NCBI GenBank assembly: GCA_012103075.1
Contig: JAAVLQ010000002.1
Location: 1,963,281 to 2,027,280, forward strand
Reading direction: 5' to 3'
DNA: 64,000 nt
Origin: Brucella cytisi
GTDB lineage: Bacteria; Pseudomonadota; Alphaproteobacteria; Rhizobiales; Rhizobiaceae
Positions within the stretch are counted from its first letter, which is position 1, and the number at the start of each line of letters is the position of its first letter. The notes beneath the pieces were generated by a model that made no database searches, had not been told where the DNA came from, and saw only the letters and a program-made list of their open reading frames with translations. The position numbers and the translations under genes were made by a program. Shown piece after piece: positions 10,084 to 19,766 of the stretch.

Positions 10084-10691
10084 TGCCTATCAATCAGGTT
10101 GTTACAGGGAACGCGCTGAAGCGTTCCCTACTCCCTGCGGTGGGCATGCTGCTAATTGCGCTGGGGATGATAATTGCCAGTCAGGGAATCTGGATCCATG
10201 CGAAGGCATTTGTGGCACAGATCCTCCTCGAACGAGCTTTTGCGGAAAGCATTGAAGCTGGCGCACCAGTCAAACCCCGGAGCTGGGCCGATACATGGCC
10301 GGTTGCCCGTATTAAAGCGCCACGACTTAATGAATCAGCCATCGCTCTGAAAGGCGCCAGCGGGCAAGCATTGGCTTTCGGCCCCGGTCATCTGGACAAT
10401 ACGCCGATGGCTGGGGAACGGGGAACAGCCGTCTATGCTGCGCATCGCGACACACATTTCGCTTTTCTGAAGAATGTCGAAAAGAACGACCAGATACTCG
10501 TCACCCGCAGCGACGGAAAGACGATTTCCTATCGTGTCAGTCATATGGCCGTCGCGCGTTGGGATGAAGCAAAGATCCCCGAAAATGGCGAAGGTCGGCA
10601 TCTTATACTGGCGACATGTTATCCGTTCGATGCTATCACGCCCGGGCCGCTTCGCTATCTGGTTTATGCGGATATGGAAGAACTACAGTAA
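10083..10691 (+). CDS. Class GN sortase
   Basis: About 202-residue membrane-anchored transpeptidase. One N-terminal TM lies around residues 12-35 (LLPAVGMLLIALGMIIASQG). The catalytic domain has the His in VYAAHRDTHFAFL, the Cys in LATCYPFDAI and the Arg in PGPLRYLVYA, the sortase triad in the right order. Class GN sortases of Proteobacteria are encoded next to a single VIT/vWA target, exactly as here. The ATG overlaps the stop of the target gene (TGATG), so expression should be coupled. The enzyme should cleave the LPQTAT signal of its neighbour. The frame is intact. Confidence 0.93.
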   Translation: MPINQVVTGNALKRSLLPAVGMLLIALGMIIASQGIWIHAKAFVAQILLERAFAESIEAGAPVKPRSWADTWPVARIKAPRLNESAIALKGASGQALAFGPGHLDNTPMAGERGTAVYAAHRDTHFAFLKNVEKNDQILVTRSDGKTISYRVSHMAVARWDEAKIPENGEGRHLILATCYPFDAITPGPLRYLVYADMEELQ

Positions 10692-10733
10692 CCCAGCACG
10701 AACTATCGGCTTTCACGAAAACAGATGGCATGA

Positions 10734-11543
10734 TCAAAGCCCGGATAAGCTCTCTTCCTGAAACTGAATGTTGCAAAAGGCCCAATCCCAGAATTGCGAA
10801 AACACCCCCACGACCAACACGACAGATGTCGTCGCCGATATAAAACTGCCGAATATCAACACCGTTGCCATCGAAGCTATGGCTATCGCCCACTCAACCT
10901 TGCGGGGTTTTGGCATTAGATGCCATGTCTCGGGATCAATACCAGCTTCAACGAAAATATCCGGGTCGAAAAGCAAATTCGAGCGAGCTGCCATATTGTG
11001 TAGCAGAGCGATACGCAGGGCGTCAGCATTGACGAACCAAATACATTGCATGCCACGTTCCCGCAATGTCATTGGAAGCGAACGCTCGCTCTGCGTTCCG
11101 TCGTGCATCTTATACCCGAATGCTATCCGGGGCTCCCGAACAGGCCCTTTCAAAATGAGACGCACGTCATATCGTGCCATCTGATCGGACGCTATGCGCG
11201 CCCATTCGATCTTGGTGCCTTGCTTCTCCACAATTCCATTACCTGCGCCATATTCGACGCTCTGCGGTGTAATGGTGATCCGTGCGCCGGCCAATAAACC
11301 AGCGCGCGTAAACATGAAGGCCGGAACAAGCAGCATTGCCGCCAAGAGTGTCGCTACAATCAGGGCTACCGGATCTTGGTCAGGGCTGGGTCGGATGAGA
11401 ATCGTGAGTGCAGGAAGCATCAACGCAACACACGACAAGAGTATCGCAATGCCAAAGCACATACATCGTGTCGCAGTGATATCAGGGATACCGGTAAGCG
11501 AGCGGTCCTGTCGGTCAATTGAATTGAACGCAATGATCCGCAT
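10734..11543 (-). CDS. Hypothetical membrane protein
   Basis: About 269 residues from MRIIAFNSIDRQD; the frame is open up to an ATG at 11792, but the upstream part is basic, low-complexity and lacks family-like features. There are two adjacent N-terminal TM segments (ILLSCVALMLPALTILI and LIVATLLAAMLLVPAFMF). A middle soluble region contains an immunity-like or PH-like beta pattern (ARITITPQSVEYGAG, IEWARIASDQMARYDVRLIL). A C-terminal hydrophobic segment follows (AIAIASMATVLIFGSFISA). I do not recognise the family. The start codon is uncertain because no clear Shine-Dalgarno precedes any candidate. It is convergent with the sortase gene and not obviously linked to it. Confidence 0.6.
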   Translation of the reverse strand: MRIIAFNSIDRQDRSLTGIPDITATRCMCFGIAILLSCVALMLPALTILIRPSPDQDPVALIVATLLAAMLLVPAFMFTRAGLLAGARITITPQSVEYGAGNGIVEKQGTKIEWARIASDQMARYDVRLILKGPVREPRIAFGYKMHDGTQSERSLPMTLRERGMQCIWFVNADALRIALLHNMAARSNLLFDPDIFVEAGIDPETWHLMPKPRKVEWAIAIASMATVLIFGSFISATTSVVLVVGVFSQFWDWAFCNIQFQEESLSGL

Positions 11544-11880
11544 AACCGAATCTTGATGCCGCGTTGCTGGATTGACATGCGAGCGTGATACTGACACCCG
11601 CTGCTTTGTCAGTTTCGGTTTCATCTTTCGTTTTGCAGTCTGTTTCACCCTTATTGCCGTACCTGTTGCTTCATGTCCCCTCACATACCATCCAAGCGTT
11701 GCCCGCAACTTAATGTGGCGCCGCCCGGCAAATGCGTTAACCTCAACGGGCCAGCAAGCTTTATAACCGGGGAAGACGACTCCCGAAAGCAACTTTGCTG
11801 TATCCAGAGCATTGCTTCGCCGGACAACAAATCCTGTCCAGCCTTGACCTCAGCTGCACCTTCGCCTTTTCGTTATGCAC

Positions 11881-12893
11881 TCAACGAATACGCCGTAAGA
11901 GCCTTTCACGGTAGGTATCGACAATCACAGCCGGGATGATCACGGTACCGATTATGATTGGCTTGTAATTATCGCCGATACCTAGCAATTGCAGCCCCGT
12001 CGCCAGCACTTGCAAAATACAGGCGCCAGCCAATGTGCCGACGATTGAGCCCTTGCCGCCGAAAAGGCTTGTCCCGCCGATGATGACGGCAGCAATCGCG
12101 TTGAGTTCATAACCAACACCCGCAATCGGACTCCCGATATTCAGACGCAGGAGATAGACAATCGCGGCAATACCAGCGGTGACGCCAGAAATGACAAACG
12201 CGGCGATTTTATAGGCGTCGGGGTTGTGTCCCGACAGACGTACAGCCTCGTCATTAGCTCCGACCGCGTAGATCATGCGACCGAAGACGGTAAAACGCAA
12301 AACGAACCAGCCGACGGCAATCACGGCCACTGCGATGAGGAAAATGGACGGCAGAAAACCACCGACTATCAGATTGCCGAAATCAACAAAACCCTGAGGA
12401 AGACCGGTAATGGTTGAGTTGTTGAAACCACCCGAGCCGCTCCGGCGGCGATGTTCAGCATGCCCAGCGTGACAATAAACGAGGGGATTTTCCAGTAGGT
12501 CGATACCTTGCCGTTGATAAACCCGCAAAGCCCTCCAACGGCAATACATGCCAGAACCGCCAGCGGGATTGACAAGGCAGGCTCCAGACCGGATGTCATG
12601 ATAAGAGCGCCGACGACTGTGCATAAGGCAAGCACCGAGCCGACCGAGAGGTCGATTCCACCCGTCAGAATGACAAAGGTCATACCTGCCGCAAGGACCG
12701 TGTTGATCGCAATCTGAACGAAAATCTTCAGCGCGTTGCCCGAAGTTGCGAAATAGGGTGCGGTTACGGAAAATACCAGCGTTATCAGGATCAACGCCAA
12801 AAATACGCCAGCATCACGCAACAGGAAGCGCTTCAGTTTCTGGCGATCGACAGCGCCGGGGTGTTGGGTGGATGGAGAAATGGGTTCCGTCAT
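11881..12893 (-). pseudogene. Sugar ABC transporter permease (RbsC type), one frameshift
   Basis: Inner-membrane permease of a ribose/xylose-type importer, about 337 residues. The N-terminal half has VILTGGIDLSVGSVLAL, the hallmark of RbsC-like permeases. The C-terminal half has GRMIYAVGANDEAVRLSG, YELNAIAAVIIGGTSLFGGK and GIGDNYKPIIIGTVII. The frame is lost near 12428, where the minus strand reads TCAACAACTC instead of TCAAACAACTC (one A short), giving SNNSTITGLPQGF when restored. The start ATG overlaps the stop of the ATPase gene (ATGA). It is the last gene of a binding protein-ATPase-permease set. Confidence 0.88.
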
Positions 12894-14392
12894 GCGTGAA
12901 CATGCTCCTGATAAGCGAGCGAAAGAATACGCTCCTGATCGAATTGCGACCGGTCCAGTTCTCCCACGAGCTTGCCGTTCGAGAACACAATGATACGATG
13001 ACACATGCCGATCAGTTCGGGCAGATCCGAGGAAATCATGATAATGGCCTTCTGGTTCTCGGCCAGCATCCAGAGAAGTTGATAAATCTCGCGTCTCGCG
13101 CCAACGTCAACCCGCGCGTCGGTTCATCCAGTATCAATAAGGACGAACCGCGAAATAACCATTTTGCCAGAACCACCTTTTGCTGATTGCCGCCGGAGAG
13201 ATTACGCACCGGCGTATCGATAGACGCCGTCTTGACGCGCAGCCGCTCGACCAGCTCACTTACAGCGCCTTTCTCCATCCGGCCATCCAGCAGGCCACCG
13301 TGCGAGATTTTCTTCAAGTCAGTGATCGTGGTGTTGATCGACACAGGCATGTCAAGCAGCAGCCCCGGCTCTTGCGGTCTTCTGTCAGAAAACCCAGACC
13401 ATTACGCACGGCATCGCGCGGGTCACGGATAGTTATCGGCCTGCCGTCGACGTTGATTTCCCCTGCCGATCTGGAATCCGCGCCGAAAATTGCGCGCATC
13501 ACTTCAGTGCGGCCCGATCCGACCAGACCCGCGACACCAAGAATTTCTCCATGACGCACCGAGAAGGAAACCGGCGGGGCGCCGCTGTTACGCTTCACAT
13601 TCCTCACTTCCAGCGCCACCGAACCGAGCTTGATATCGGCATTGAAGCCATACTCATCCGCAATGTCGCGACCGATCATCATGCGTACCAGATGCGGAAC
13701 GCTCAACCCCCGCAAATCACGTGTCTCAACCAGACGACCATTGCGAAGCACGGTCACACGATCACCGATCTCGAAGACCTCATGCAGGCGGTGAGAGATG
13801 TAGATGATCGTGACACCCTTCGCCTTCAGCCGCTTGATGATCGCAAATAGCCGTTCGATTTCCGGCGGCGTCAACGTCGCCGTCGGCTCGTCCAGAACCA
13901 GTAGTTTGCTGTCATAACCAAGCGCCTTGGCGATCTCGACCAGCTGCATTTGCGCAACGCCCAGCTCTGAAACCGGCATTCGCGGGTCGACCGCCGACCG
14001 ACTTCGGCCAAAAGCTCTTCGGCACGGCGGTTCAGTGTCGCCCGGTCCATGATGCCAAAACGTCTCGGCAGGCTTTCCAGCATCAGGTTTTCGGCAATGG
14101 AAAGATGCGACAGCAGGTTGAGTTCCTGATGAACGATGCGGATACCCTGAACCTGCGCATCATGTGGAGTTTTTGGCTTATAGGGCTGGCCGTTCAGAAA
14201 AATCTCACCGTTGTCGGGCTGGTATATGCCAGCTAGAAGCTTGATAAGGGTCGATTTACCCGCACCGTTTTCGCCGAGGATTATATGCGTCTCGCCGCGT
14301 TGTAGCTCCAGCGTGACATCGTTTAGCGCAACCACCCCCGGAAAGGTCTTGCCGACATTGTCCAATCTCAAAATGGCGTCGGCTGACTGCAT
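12890..14392 (-). pseudogene. Sugar ABC transporter ATP-binding protein (RbsA type, two ATPase domains), three frameshifts
   Basis: About 500 residues on reconstruction, the normal size for the tandem-ATPase RbsA/XylG family. The first cassette has Walker A LGENGAGKSTLIK, a Q-loop region GIRIVHQELNLLSHLS and Walker B LLVLDEPTATLTPPE. The second has GLVGSGRTEV and signature NLSGGNQQKVVLAKWL with LLILDEPTRG. Frames change near 13990, 13372 and 13105. The start at 14392 has AGGAA about 7 nt upstream. It lies 83 bp downstream of the binding-protein gene. Confidence 0.88.
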
Positions 14393-14475
14393 GCTTGTTC
14401 CTGCCTGCCGGGTGAAAGGGAAGCGGCGCGCGGAGCGCCGCCCCATAATTGGCGATGTTTGGACGATCCCGGTTT

Positions 14476-15456
14476 TCAGAGATCCCGGGCCGTGATGAGC
14501 TTGATGTCCGTCTTGACCCAACCGGAGAACTTTTCGCCTGCCAATTCCTTGAGGCCGTAATCAATGCCCATGGCCGCCATCTGCGCGCCGAACTGATCAA
14601 CCGTGGCCAACATCTTGCCATCCTTGATCAAAGGCTGGACAGCAGGAATGTTGTCGAAGCCCACGACCTTGATCTGGCCCGATTTTCCGGCGGCATCCAG
14701 CGCCTTCACGACGCCGAGCGCCATGGAATCGTTGGCCGCCATAACACCCTGAATGTCCTGATACTGGGTCAGGAAATTGGTCATCAGCGTGTTGGCTTCT
14801 TCCGTTTCCCAATGGGCAGTCTTGGGATCGAGCAGTGTCAAACCGCCTTCAGCCACGGCATCGTCAAAGCCCTTTTTGCGTTCCTTGGCATTGTCTGCCT
14901 CAGGATTGCCTTCAAGGATAACCACCTTGCCGCCCTTACCCAATTCCTTGGCAAGTGCCATGCCGGCGAGCTTTGCGCCCTCGCGATTGTCCGGACCGAA
15001 AAAGGCGAGATCGACACCCGCCTGCTTTTTCGCCTCTTCATCAAGCGCCACATCAATATTAATAACCTTGATGCCGGCCTCCAGAGCCTTTTTAACCGGC
15101 GTTACCATCGCCTTGGAGTCTGCTGGGGCCAGCACGATCACATTGAACTGCTGCGTGATGAAGTTCTCTACAGCATCGACCTGAGCCGCAAAATCACGTT
15201 CGTCCTTCATGCCGACAGCGGCAAAGGAGAACTTGTCGGTGTTTTTGGCGGCATAGTCCTCGGCACCTGCCTGCATCTGCTTGAAGAACTCGTTGGCGAG
15301 CGATTTCATGACGAGACCGACTTTAGGCTGGTCTGCTGCAAAAGACGGCAGGGACGGTAGAAGCAGAGCACCGGCGCCCAGTGCACTCGATGTCATAAAC
15401 TGGCGTCGTGAAATCGAAACCCGACCCAGCCCTGTAATGATTGAACTTTTAGTCAT
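14476..15456 (-). CDS. Sugar ABC transporter periplasmic binding protein (RbsB type)
   Basis: 326 residues, intact. The N-terminal export signal carries a twin-arginine-like SRRQFMTSSALGAGALLLP, so Tat export is possible, with a cleavage site near SFAADQ. The mature domain is the type-I periplasmic fold: KVGLVMKSLANEFFKQMQAG, ADSKAMVTPVKKALEAGIKV, GVMAANDSMALGVVKALDAA. It heads the operon for the ATPase and permease downstream. The ligand is a sugar or sugar-like compound and is not predictable from sequence alone. Confidence 0.92.
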   Translation of the reverse strand: MTKSSIITGLGRVSISRRQFMTSSALGAGALLLPSLPSFAADQPKVGLVMKSLANEFFKQMQAGAEDYAAKNTDKFSFAAVGMKDERDFAAQVDAVENFITQQFNVIVLAPADSKAMVTPVKKALEAGIKVINIDVALDEEAKKQAGVDLAFFGPDNREGAKLAGMALAKELGKGGKVVILEGNPEADNAKERKKGFDDAVAEGGLTLLDPKTAHWETEEANTLMTNFLTQYQDIQGVMAANDSMALGVVKALDAAGKSGQIKVVGFDNIPAVQPLIKDGKMLATVDQFGAQMAAMGIDYGLKELAGEKFSGWVKTDIKLITARDL

Positions 15457-15646
15457 GAATTCCTCCCCCTCACTTCAGTAAAAATCTGCCGTGTTACTGT
15501 AGCGTAGTGCCGTCGATAGAATACTGTCAAGACGGCAACATAAAGGGAGACGTTCACGGTTTCCGTGCTGCATGACGGATACCGTGTGACACGAACCGGA
15601 TCGCTATCAGACGGGACTGGAGCTCCAATCCTTATCCTATAAAGGA

Positions 15647-16774
15647 TCAGGCAAGCCGCCCATACAGGCGCAGCACAGCACGAAGACGTTCGTGATCTAT
15701 GGCCTGAACCAGCAGCCGATCATAGGCCGTTCCACCCGTATCCTCAGCCGCGATCATCGCGTTTACGACTGCCTCCTCCACGCCATCGACCGCCGCCAGA
15801 TAGACGGGATCGAGCGGCTCATCATTCACCATCTCCACGTCCAGAAAGGGCGTGGAACGATGCTGCATAGGTCGCTGGTTGGCGGTGGAGAAAGCGATAA
15901 AAATATCGCCCGAATTGTTGCCGCCCGGCGTTCCGTTACGGCCGATGCCGATGCTTGCGCGACGCGCAAGGCGCTTCAACTGGTGCGGCATCAGTGGCAG
16001 ATCGGTCGCCAGCACAACGATAATCGAGCCGCGCTCCTGCAACTGGCTCTGCGGCGTGCCATCCCGCATATGCCGCCCCACCGGCACACCGGCAATGGTC
16101 AGCCAATCGCGCTGCCCGTGATTGGCCTGCACCAGCGCACCGATGGTGAAACTGCGACCGCCGAACTCCACGACGCGCGATGCCGTGCCCGTCCCGCCCT
16201 TGAAGCCATAGGTGATCATACCAGTGCCGCCGCCGCAATTGCCTTCCTGCACCGGGCCAGACACAACACTATCGAGTGCCTTGCGCACATCGGTTTCCGT
16301 CACAGGAAAGCCGTTGATGTCGTTGAGTGCACCGTCATAGGTTTCTGCGATGACCGGCATAATCCAGAGGAAATCGTCGGTCTGGTAGGTCGAGGCATAG
16401 CGGTCGACCATCCAGCGTACTGTCGCATGATGTGCCATGCCGATAGCGTGCGTGTTGGTAATAACGACGGGGCCGAGGAAGTAGCCGCCATCTTCGATCC
16501 AATGCGTGCCGGTCATTTCACCATTGCCATTAAAGCGATGGACGCCTGCATAGACCGGCACTGGAGTTTCAGACTGCATATGCGGCAGAATGGCAGTCAC
16601 TCCGCTGCGCGCCGGACGCTTGCGACCGGGGCGCGGCTCGTTCTCGATAATGGTCTGAAAGCCGACCCCAACTCCATTGACATCGGTGATCGCATTGTAC
16701 GGACCAGTCACGCCAGTGAAAGGAAGCCCCAGATCGCGAGCGCGCGGTTTACGTGTAGGTGTTTGTGAAGTCAT
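15647..16774 (-). CDS. dmpA: DmpA/P1-family aminopeptidase (D-aminopeptidase / beta-peptidyl aminopeptidase type)
   Basis: 375 residues, intact. Members are Ntn-like hydrolases that self-cleave just before a Ser, which then becomes the N-terminal nucleophile of the small subunit. Here the site is GRNGTPGGNNSGDIFIAF, with Asn-Ser at the cleavage position. From what I recall of the family, DmpA proper cleaves Gly-Ser and BapA-type enzymes cleave Asn-Ser, so a beta-peptide or D-residue substrate is possible. Other family motifs are ITDVNGVGVGF, CGGGTGMITYGFKGGTGTAS and GALVQANHGQRDWL. There is no signal peptide, so it should be cytoplasmic. It follows the PotC-type permease immediately, which suggests that it hydrolyses the imported substrate. 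Confidence 0.9.
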   Translation of the reverse strand: MTSQTPTRKPRARDLGLPFTGVTGPYNAITDVNGVGVGFQTIIENEPRPGRKRPARSGVTAILPHMQSETPVPVYAGVHRFNGNGEMTGTHWIEDGGYFLGPVVITNTHAIGMAHHATVRWMVDRYASTYQTDDFLWIMPVIAETYDGALNDINGFPVTETDVRKALDSVVSGPVQEGNCGGGTGMITYGFKGGTGTASRVVEFGGRSFTIGALVQANHGQRDWLTIAGVPVGRHMRDGTPQSQLQERGSIIVVLATDLPLMPHQLKRLARRASIGIGRNGTPGGNNSGDIFIAFSTANQRPMQHRSTPFLDVEMVNDEPLDPVYLAAVDGVEEAVVNAMIAAEDTGGTAYDRLLVQAIDHERLRAVLRLYGRLA

Positions 16775-16775
16775 A

Positions 16776-17606
16776 TTATTTCTGCCGAGAACGAAGATAA
16801 AGTCCAAGCGAAGCCACAACGAATGAGAAGGTCAGCATCATCACGGCAATCGCATTGATTTCCGGTTTGATGCCGCGACGCAGCATTGCGAAGATGAACA
16901 TCGGCAGGGTCGTAACATCGACGCCCGCGATAAAATAGGTGATGACGAGGTCATCCATTGAAATGATGAAGGCAAGCAGTGCACCACCGAGAATGCCGGG
17001 CATGAGCTGGGGCATGACGACCTTGCGGAATGTCACCCATTCATTGGCGCCAAGATCGGCCGATGCATGTTCCAGCGTGCGGTCCATGCCGGCCAGCCGG
17101 GCCGAAACGACAATGAAGACATAAGAGATCAGAAAAGTGCATTGGCCGATGATGATCGTGGTCAGCCCCAGATGAATACCCGCATTGACAAAGAAAATCA
17201 GGAGAGCAATGCCCAGCACGATATCGGGCATCAACATGGGCATGAAAAGTGTCACCTGATAGAAGCGCTTTCCCAGAAAATTGTAGCGATGCATGGCCAG
17301 CGCCAGCCCCGTTCCGAGAACGGTCGATATGAGTGTCGTTGAAGTCGCAATCTTCAGGCTGTTGAACACGGCTGCCACAAGCTGATCCGTCGATTCAATA
17401 TAGAGTGCGCTTTCCGAAACCACTGTCTTGAAGCCCAGAACCTGCGCATACCAGTCGGTCGTAAAGCCGCTCCACACCATCATGTTCACCGGATTGGCGT
17501 TGAACGAATAGGCGATGACAAGCGCCAGCGGGATATAGATGAAAGCGAAGAACAGCGCGACGTAAAGCAGCAATCCGCCATTGAAGAGAGAACGGGTAAT
17601 TTTCAT
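16776..17606 (-). CDS. PotC-type ABC transporter permease
   Basis: 276-residue inner-membrane permease with six predicted spans. The EAA loop is around residues 180-205 (EHASADLGANEWVTFRKVVM). GGAGGCGCAACA before the ATG supports the start at 17606. It lies between the PotB-type permease (17620-18517) and DmpA (ATG 2 nt past the stop). Members of this family import polyamines, amines or opine-like compounds. The dmpA linkage argues that this copy carries a peptide or amide (inference). Confidence 0.92.
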   Translation of the reverse strand: MKITRSLFNGGLLLYVALFFAFIYIPLALVIAYSFNANPVNMMVWSGFTTDWYAQVLGFKTVVSESALYIESTDQLVAAVFNSLKIATSTTLISTVLGTGLALAMHRYNFLGKRFYQVTLFMPMLMPDIVLGIALLIFFVNAGIHLGLTTIIIGQCTFLISYVFIVVSARLAGMDRTLEHASADLGANEWVTFRKVVMPQLMPGILGGALLAFIISMDDLVITYFIAGVDVTTLPMFIFAMLRRGIKPEINAIAVMMLTFSFVVASLGLYLRSRQK

Positions 17607-17619
17607 TGTTGCGCCTCCC

Positions 17620-18517
17620 TTACCGCGACAGCGTTTCGGCGGCATTACGCCGGTTCGTAAAGAGTACATAGCCAGACAGCAGCAGCAACATGACGGCCAT
17701 CACCATCATCGCGAGCGCCGACCCGAACGGCCAATTGCGGGCAGACAGGAACTGTCCTTCAATCAAATTGCCAAGCATCATCACCTTGGCTCCGCCCAGC
17801 ACTGCAGGCACAACAAAATTTCCGAGCGCAGGAATGAAGACAATTACCGAACCGGCAGCAATGCCGGGCGTGGTCAGCGGCAAGACAATTCGAAAAAAGT
17901 CCGCACCGGACCTGCCCCCAAATCAAGCGACGCCTGCACCAAACGCCAGTCCAGCTTTTCAATGCTTGCATAGACAGGCATGAACATGAACGGCAGGAAC
18001 ACATAGACCATGCCCAGCACGATGGCGCCGTCGGTATAGATCATGTCCAGCGGACGTGAGATGATACCGAGCGACATCAAGGTCTCGTTGAGCAACCCTG
18101 TCGGGCGCAGAATCATCACCCATACGAACAGCCGCACAATCAGGCTGGCGAAGAATGGCAAGGTAATGAGGAATATGCAGAAGTTCTTCCACCTGTCGGG
18201 AAGCCTGCTGATATAAAAAGGCAGCCGGATAAGCGACCAGCAATGCGACAATGACCGTCACGATGGCGATCCTTACCGAGCGGAAGAAAATCGCCAGATA
18301 GATCGGGTCGAATTCCTCAAATGCCGGATCCGCAAAACCGAGGATACGCCCGAAATTATGAGGATAAAACTCCCATTCGACACCACCATAAAGTCCGTGC
18401 GCGAGAAAGCTCGTCACCACCATGATCGCGAGCGGAATGGCGAAGAAGACAATCAGAAACAACGTCGCCGGTCCGAGAAGAACTGCCAGCTGAACGCCGT
18501 AAGCTCGCCGGGTTCAT
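17620..18517 (-). pseudogene. PotB-type ABC transporter permease, three frameshifts
   Basis: The reconstructed protein is about 298 residues: MNPASLRRSAAVLLGPATLF, then IVFFAIPLAIMVVTSFLAHG, a segment ITLPFFASLIVRLFVWVMIL, an EAA loop (LVQASLDLGAGPVRTFF) and a C-terminus ending NRRNAAETLSR. Frames change near 18493 (extra G), 18215 (extra T in TTTTT) and 17890 (T run one short, six instead of seven). The start overlaps the 3' end of the ATPase reading frame by about 65 bp. It pairs with PotC-type permease 16776-17606. Confidence 0.82.
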
Positions 18518-19604
18518 CACGCAGCTTCCCTTCGCAAAGTAGGTGGACTGTAGCCGGATCGTAATACCAGCGCGCGGCCAGCCCCGGCTGCAGATCATTG
18601 ACCGAGTTTCGGTCCACAGCCGGAATCTGCGCCGTCAGCTTGCGCCCGGAAGCGAGCCGTCCGAGCAATTCGAAAGACGAACCGACAAAGGCAATCTGGT
18701 CGAGCGTTACATCGAGCACCCCATATTTTTCATTGCGCGCGATAAGCGAGAAATTTTCTGGACGCAGAAGTGCGGTGCCCTTGCCTTTGGCTTTGCCTCC
18801 AACATCGTGCTGCAGCACCGTTCCGTCCGTTAGCACGAAGCCGTTGGCGTCGACTTGTCCTTCCAGAAGATTGCTCGCGCCAACGAAATTGGCGACAAAG
18901 GCATTGACCGGGCGATCATACACAACCCGCGGCGCATCCAGTTGCTGGATGCGCCCATTCGAGAGCACCGCCACGCGATCCGACATGGTCAGCGCTTCCT
19001 GCTGGTCGTGCGTGACAAAGATGAAGGTAATGCCCAGTTCGTGCTGCAAGGTTTTCAGTTCGAACTGCATCGCCTCGCGCAGGTTCTTATCAAGTGCGGA
19101 CAATGGCTCGTCGAGCAACAACACCTTCGGACGGGCCACGATGGCCCGGGCCAGAGCCACACGTTGCTGTTGCCCACCCGAGAGCTGCCGCGGCAGGCGA
19201 GCCTCCAAACCAGCCAGCCCCACCATCTGCAAAACGGCCCTGACGCGCTCCATGCGCTCCGCCTTGCCGACGCCGGCGACTTCCAGAGCATATCCGGTGT
19301 TCTGCCCCACACTCATATGCGGAAACAGCGCATAGTTCTGAAAAACCGTATTGACCGGGCGGCGATAAGGTGGACGGTCCGTCATGTCGACGCTGTCGAT
19401 CTCGATCCGCCCCGCATCCAACGCAGCGAACCCGCTGATCGCCTGTAGCAAAGTAGTCTTGCCACAGCCCGAAGGGCCTAGCAAGGTAATGAATTCATTA
19501 CGACCGATATCCAGATCGATACCGTCCAGTGCCTTGACCTCACCGCCCTCTGGACTCGCAAAGGTTTTGGCCGCGGAAACCAGCCGCACAATCGCATCCC
19601 GCAT
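18453..19604 (-). CDS. PotA-type ABC transporter ATP-binding protein
   Basis: 383 residues. The ATPase domain is at residues about 1-235: Walker A LLGPSGCGKTTLLQ, Q-loop NTVFQNYALFPHM, signature LSGGQQQRVALARAI, Walker B VLLLDEPLSALDKN, H-loop FVTHDQQEALT. The C-terminal TOBE-type regulatory domain includes TALLRPENFSLIARNEKYGV. The last about 20 residues (SWQFFSDRRRCF) read through the start of the permease gene. This long overlap is unusual, so the natural stop is probably near 18517 with a small frameshift there. It is first gene of the minus-strand potABC-dmpA operon and divergent from the binding protein at 19767. Confidence 0.88.
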   Translation of the reverse strand: MRDAIVRLVSAAKTFASPEGGEVKALDGIDLDIGRNEFITLLGPSGCGKTTLLQAISGFAALDAGRIEIDSVDMTDRPPYRRPVNTVFQNYALFPHMSVGQNTGYALEVAGVGKAERMERVRAVLQMVGLAGLEARLPRQLSGGQQQRVALARAIVARPKVLLLDEPLSALDKNLREAMQFELKTLQHELGITFIFVTHDQQEALTMSDRVAVLSNGRIQQLDAPRVVYDRPVNAFVANFVGASNLLEGQVDANGFVLTDGTVLQHDVGGKAKGKGTALLRPENFSLIARNEKYGVLDVTLDQIAFVGSSFELLGRLASGRKLTAQIPAVDRNSVNDLQPGLAARWYYDPATVHLLCEGKLRDEPGELTAFSWQFFSDRRRCF

Positions 19605-19766
19605 TTTCGTTCCCCGAAATGTTATTTAATTAACTCTTGCGTGATTTGGTTATGTTGATATCATTTTCCAGTGCAAGTCAACGCCTCGAAGACCGTACTT
19701 TGCATCCTTGCCAAGGCAGGGAAATGAAAACGGGCTGCGGGGAAAAATATGACAAGGGGAACTACA

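Noticed and set aside
15692..16768. 358-residue open frame on the plus strand antisense to dmpA
   Set aside because: The opposite strand encodes a full DmpA-family protein with catalytic motifs; the antisense frame is Arg/His-rich without domains. A GC-rich codon shadow.
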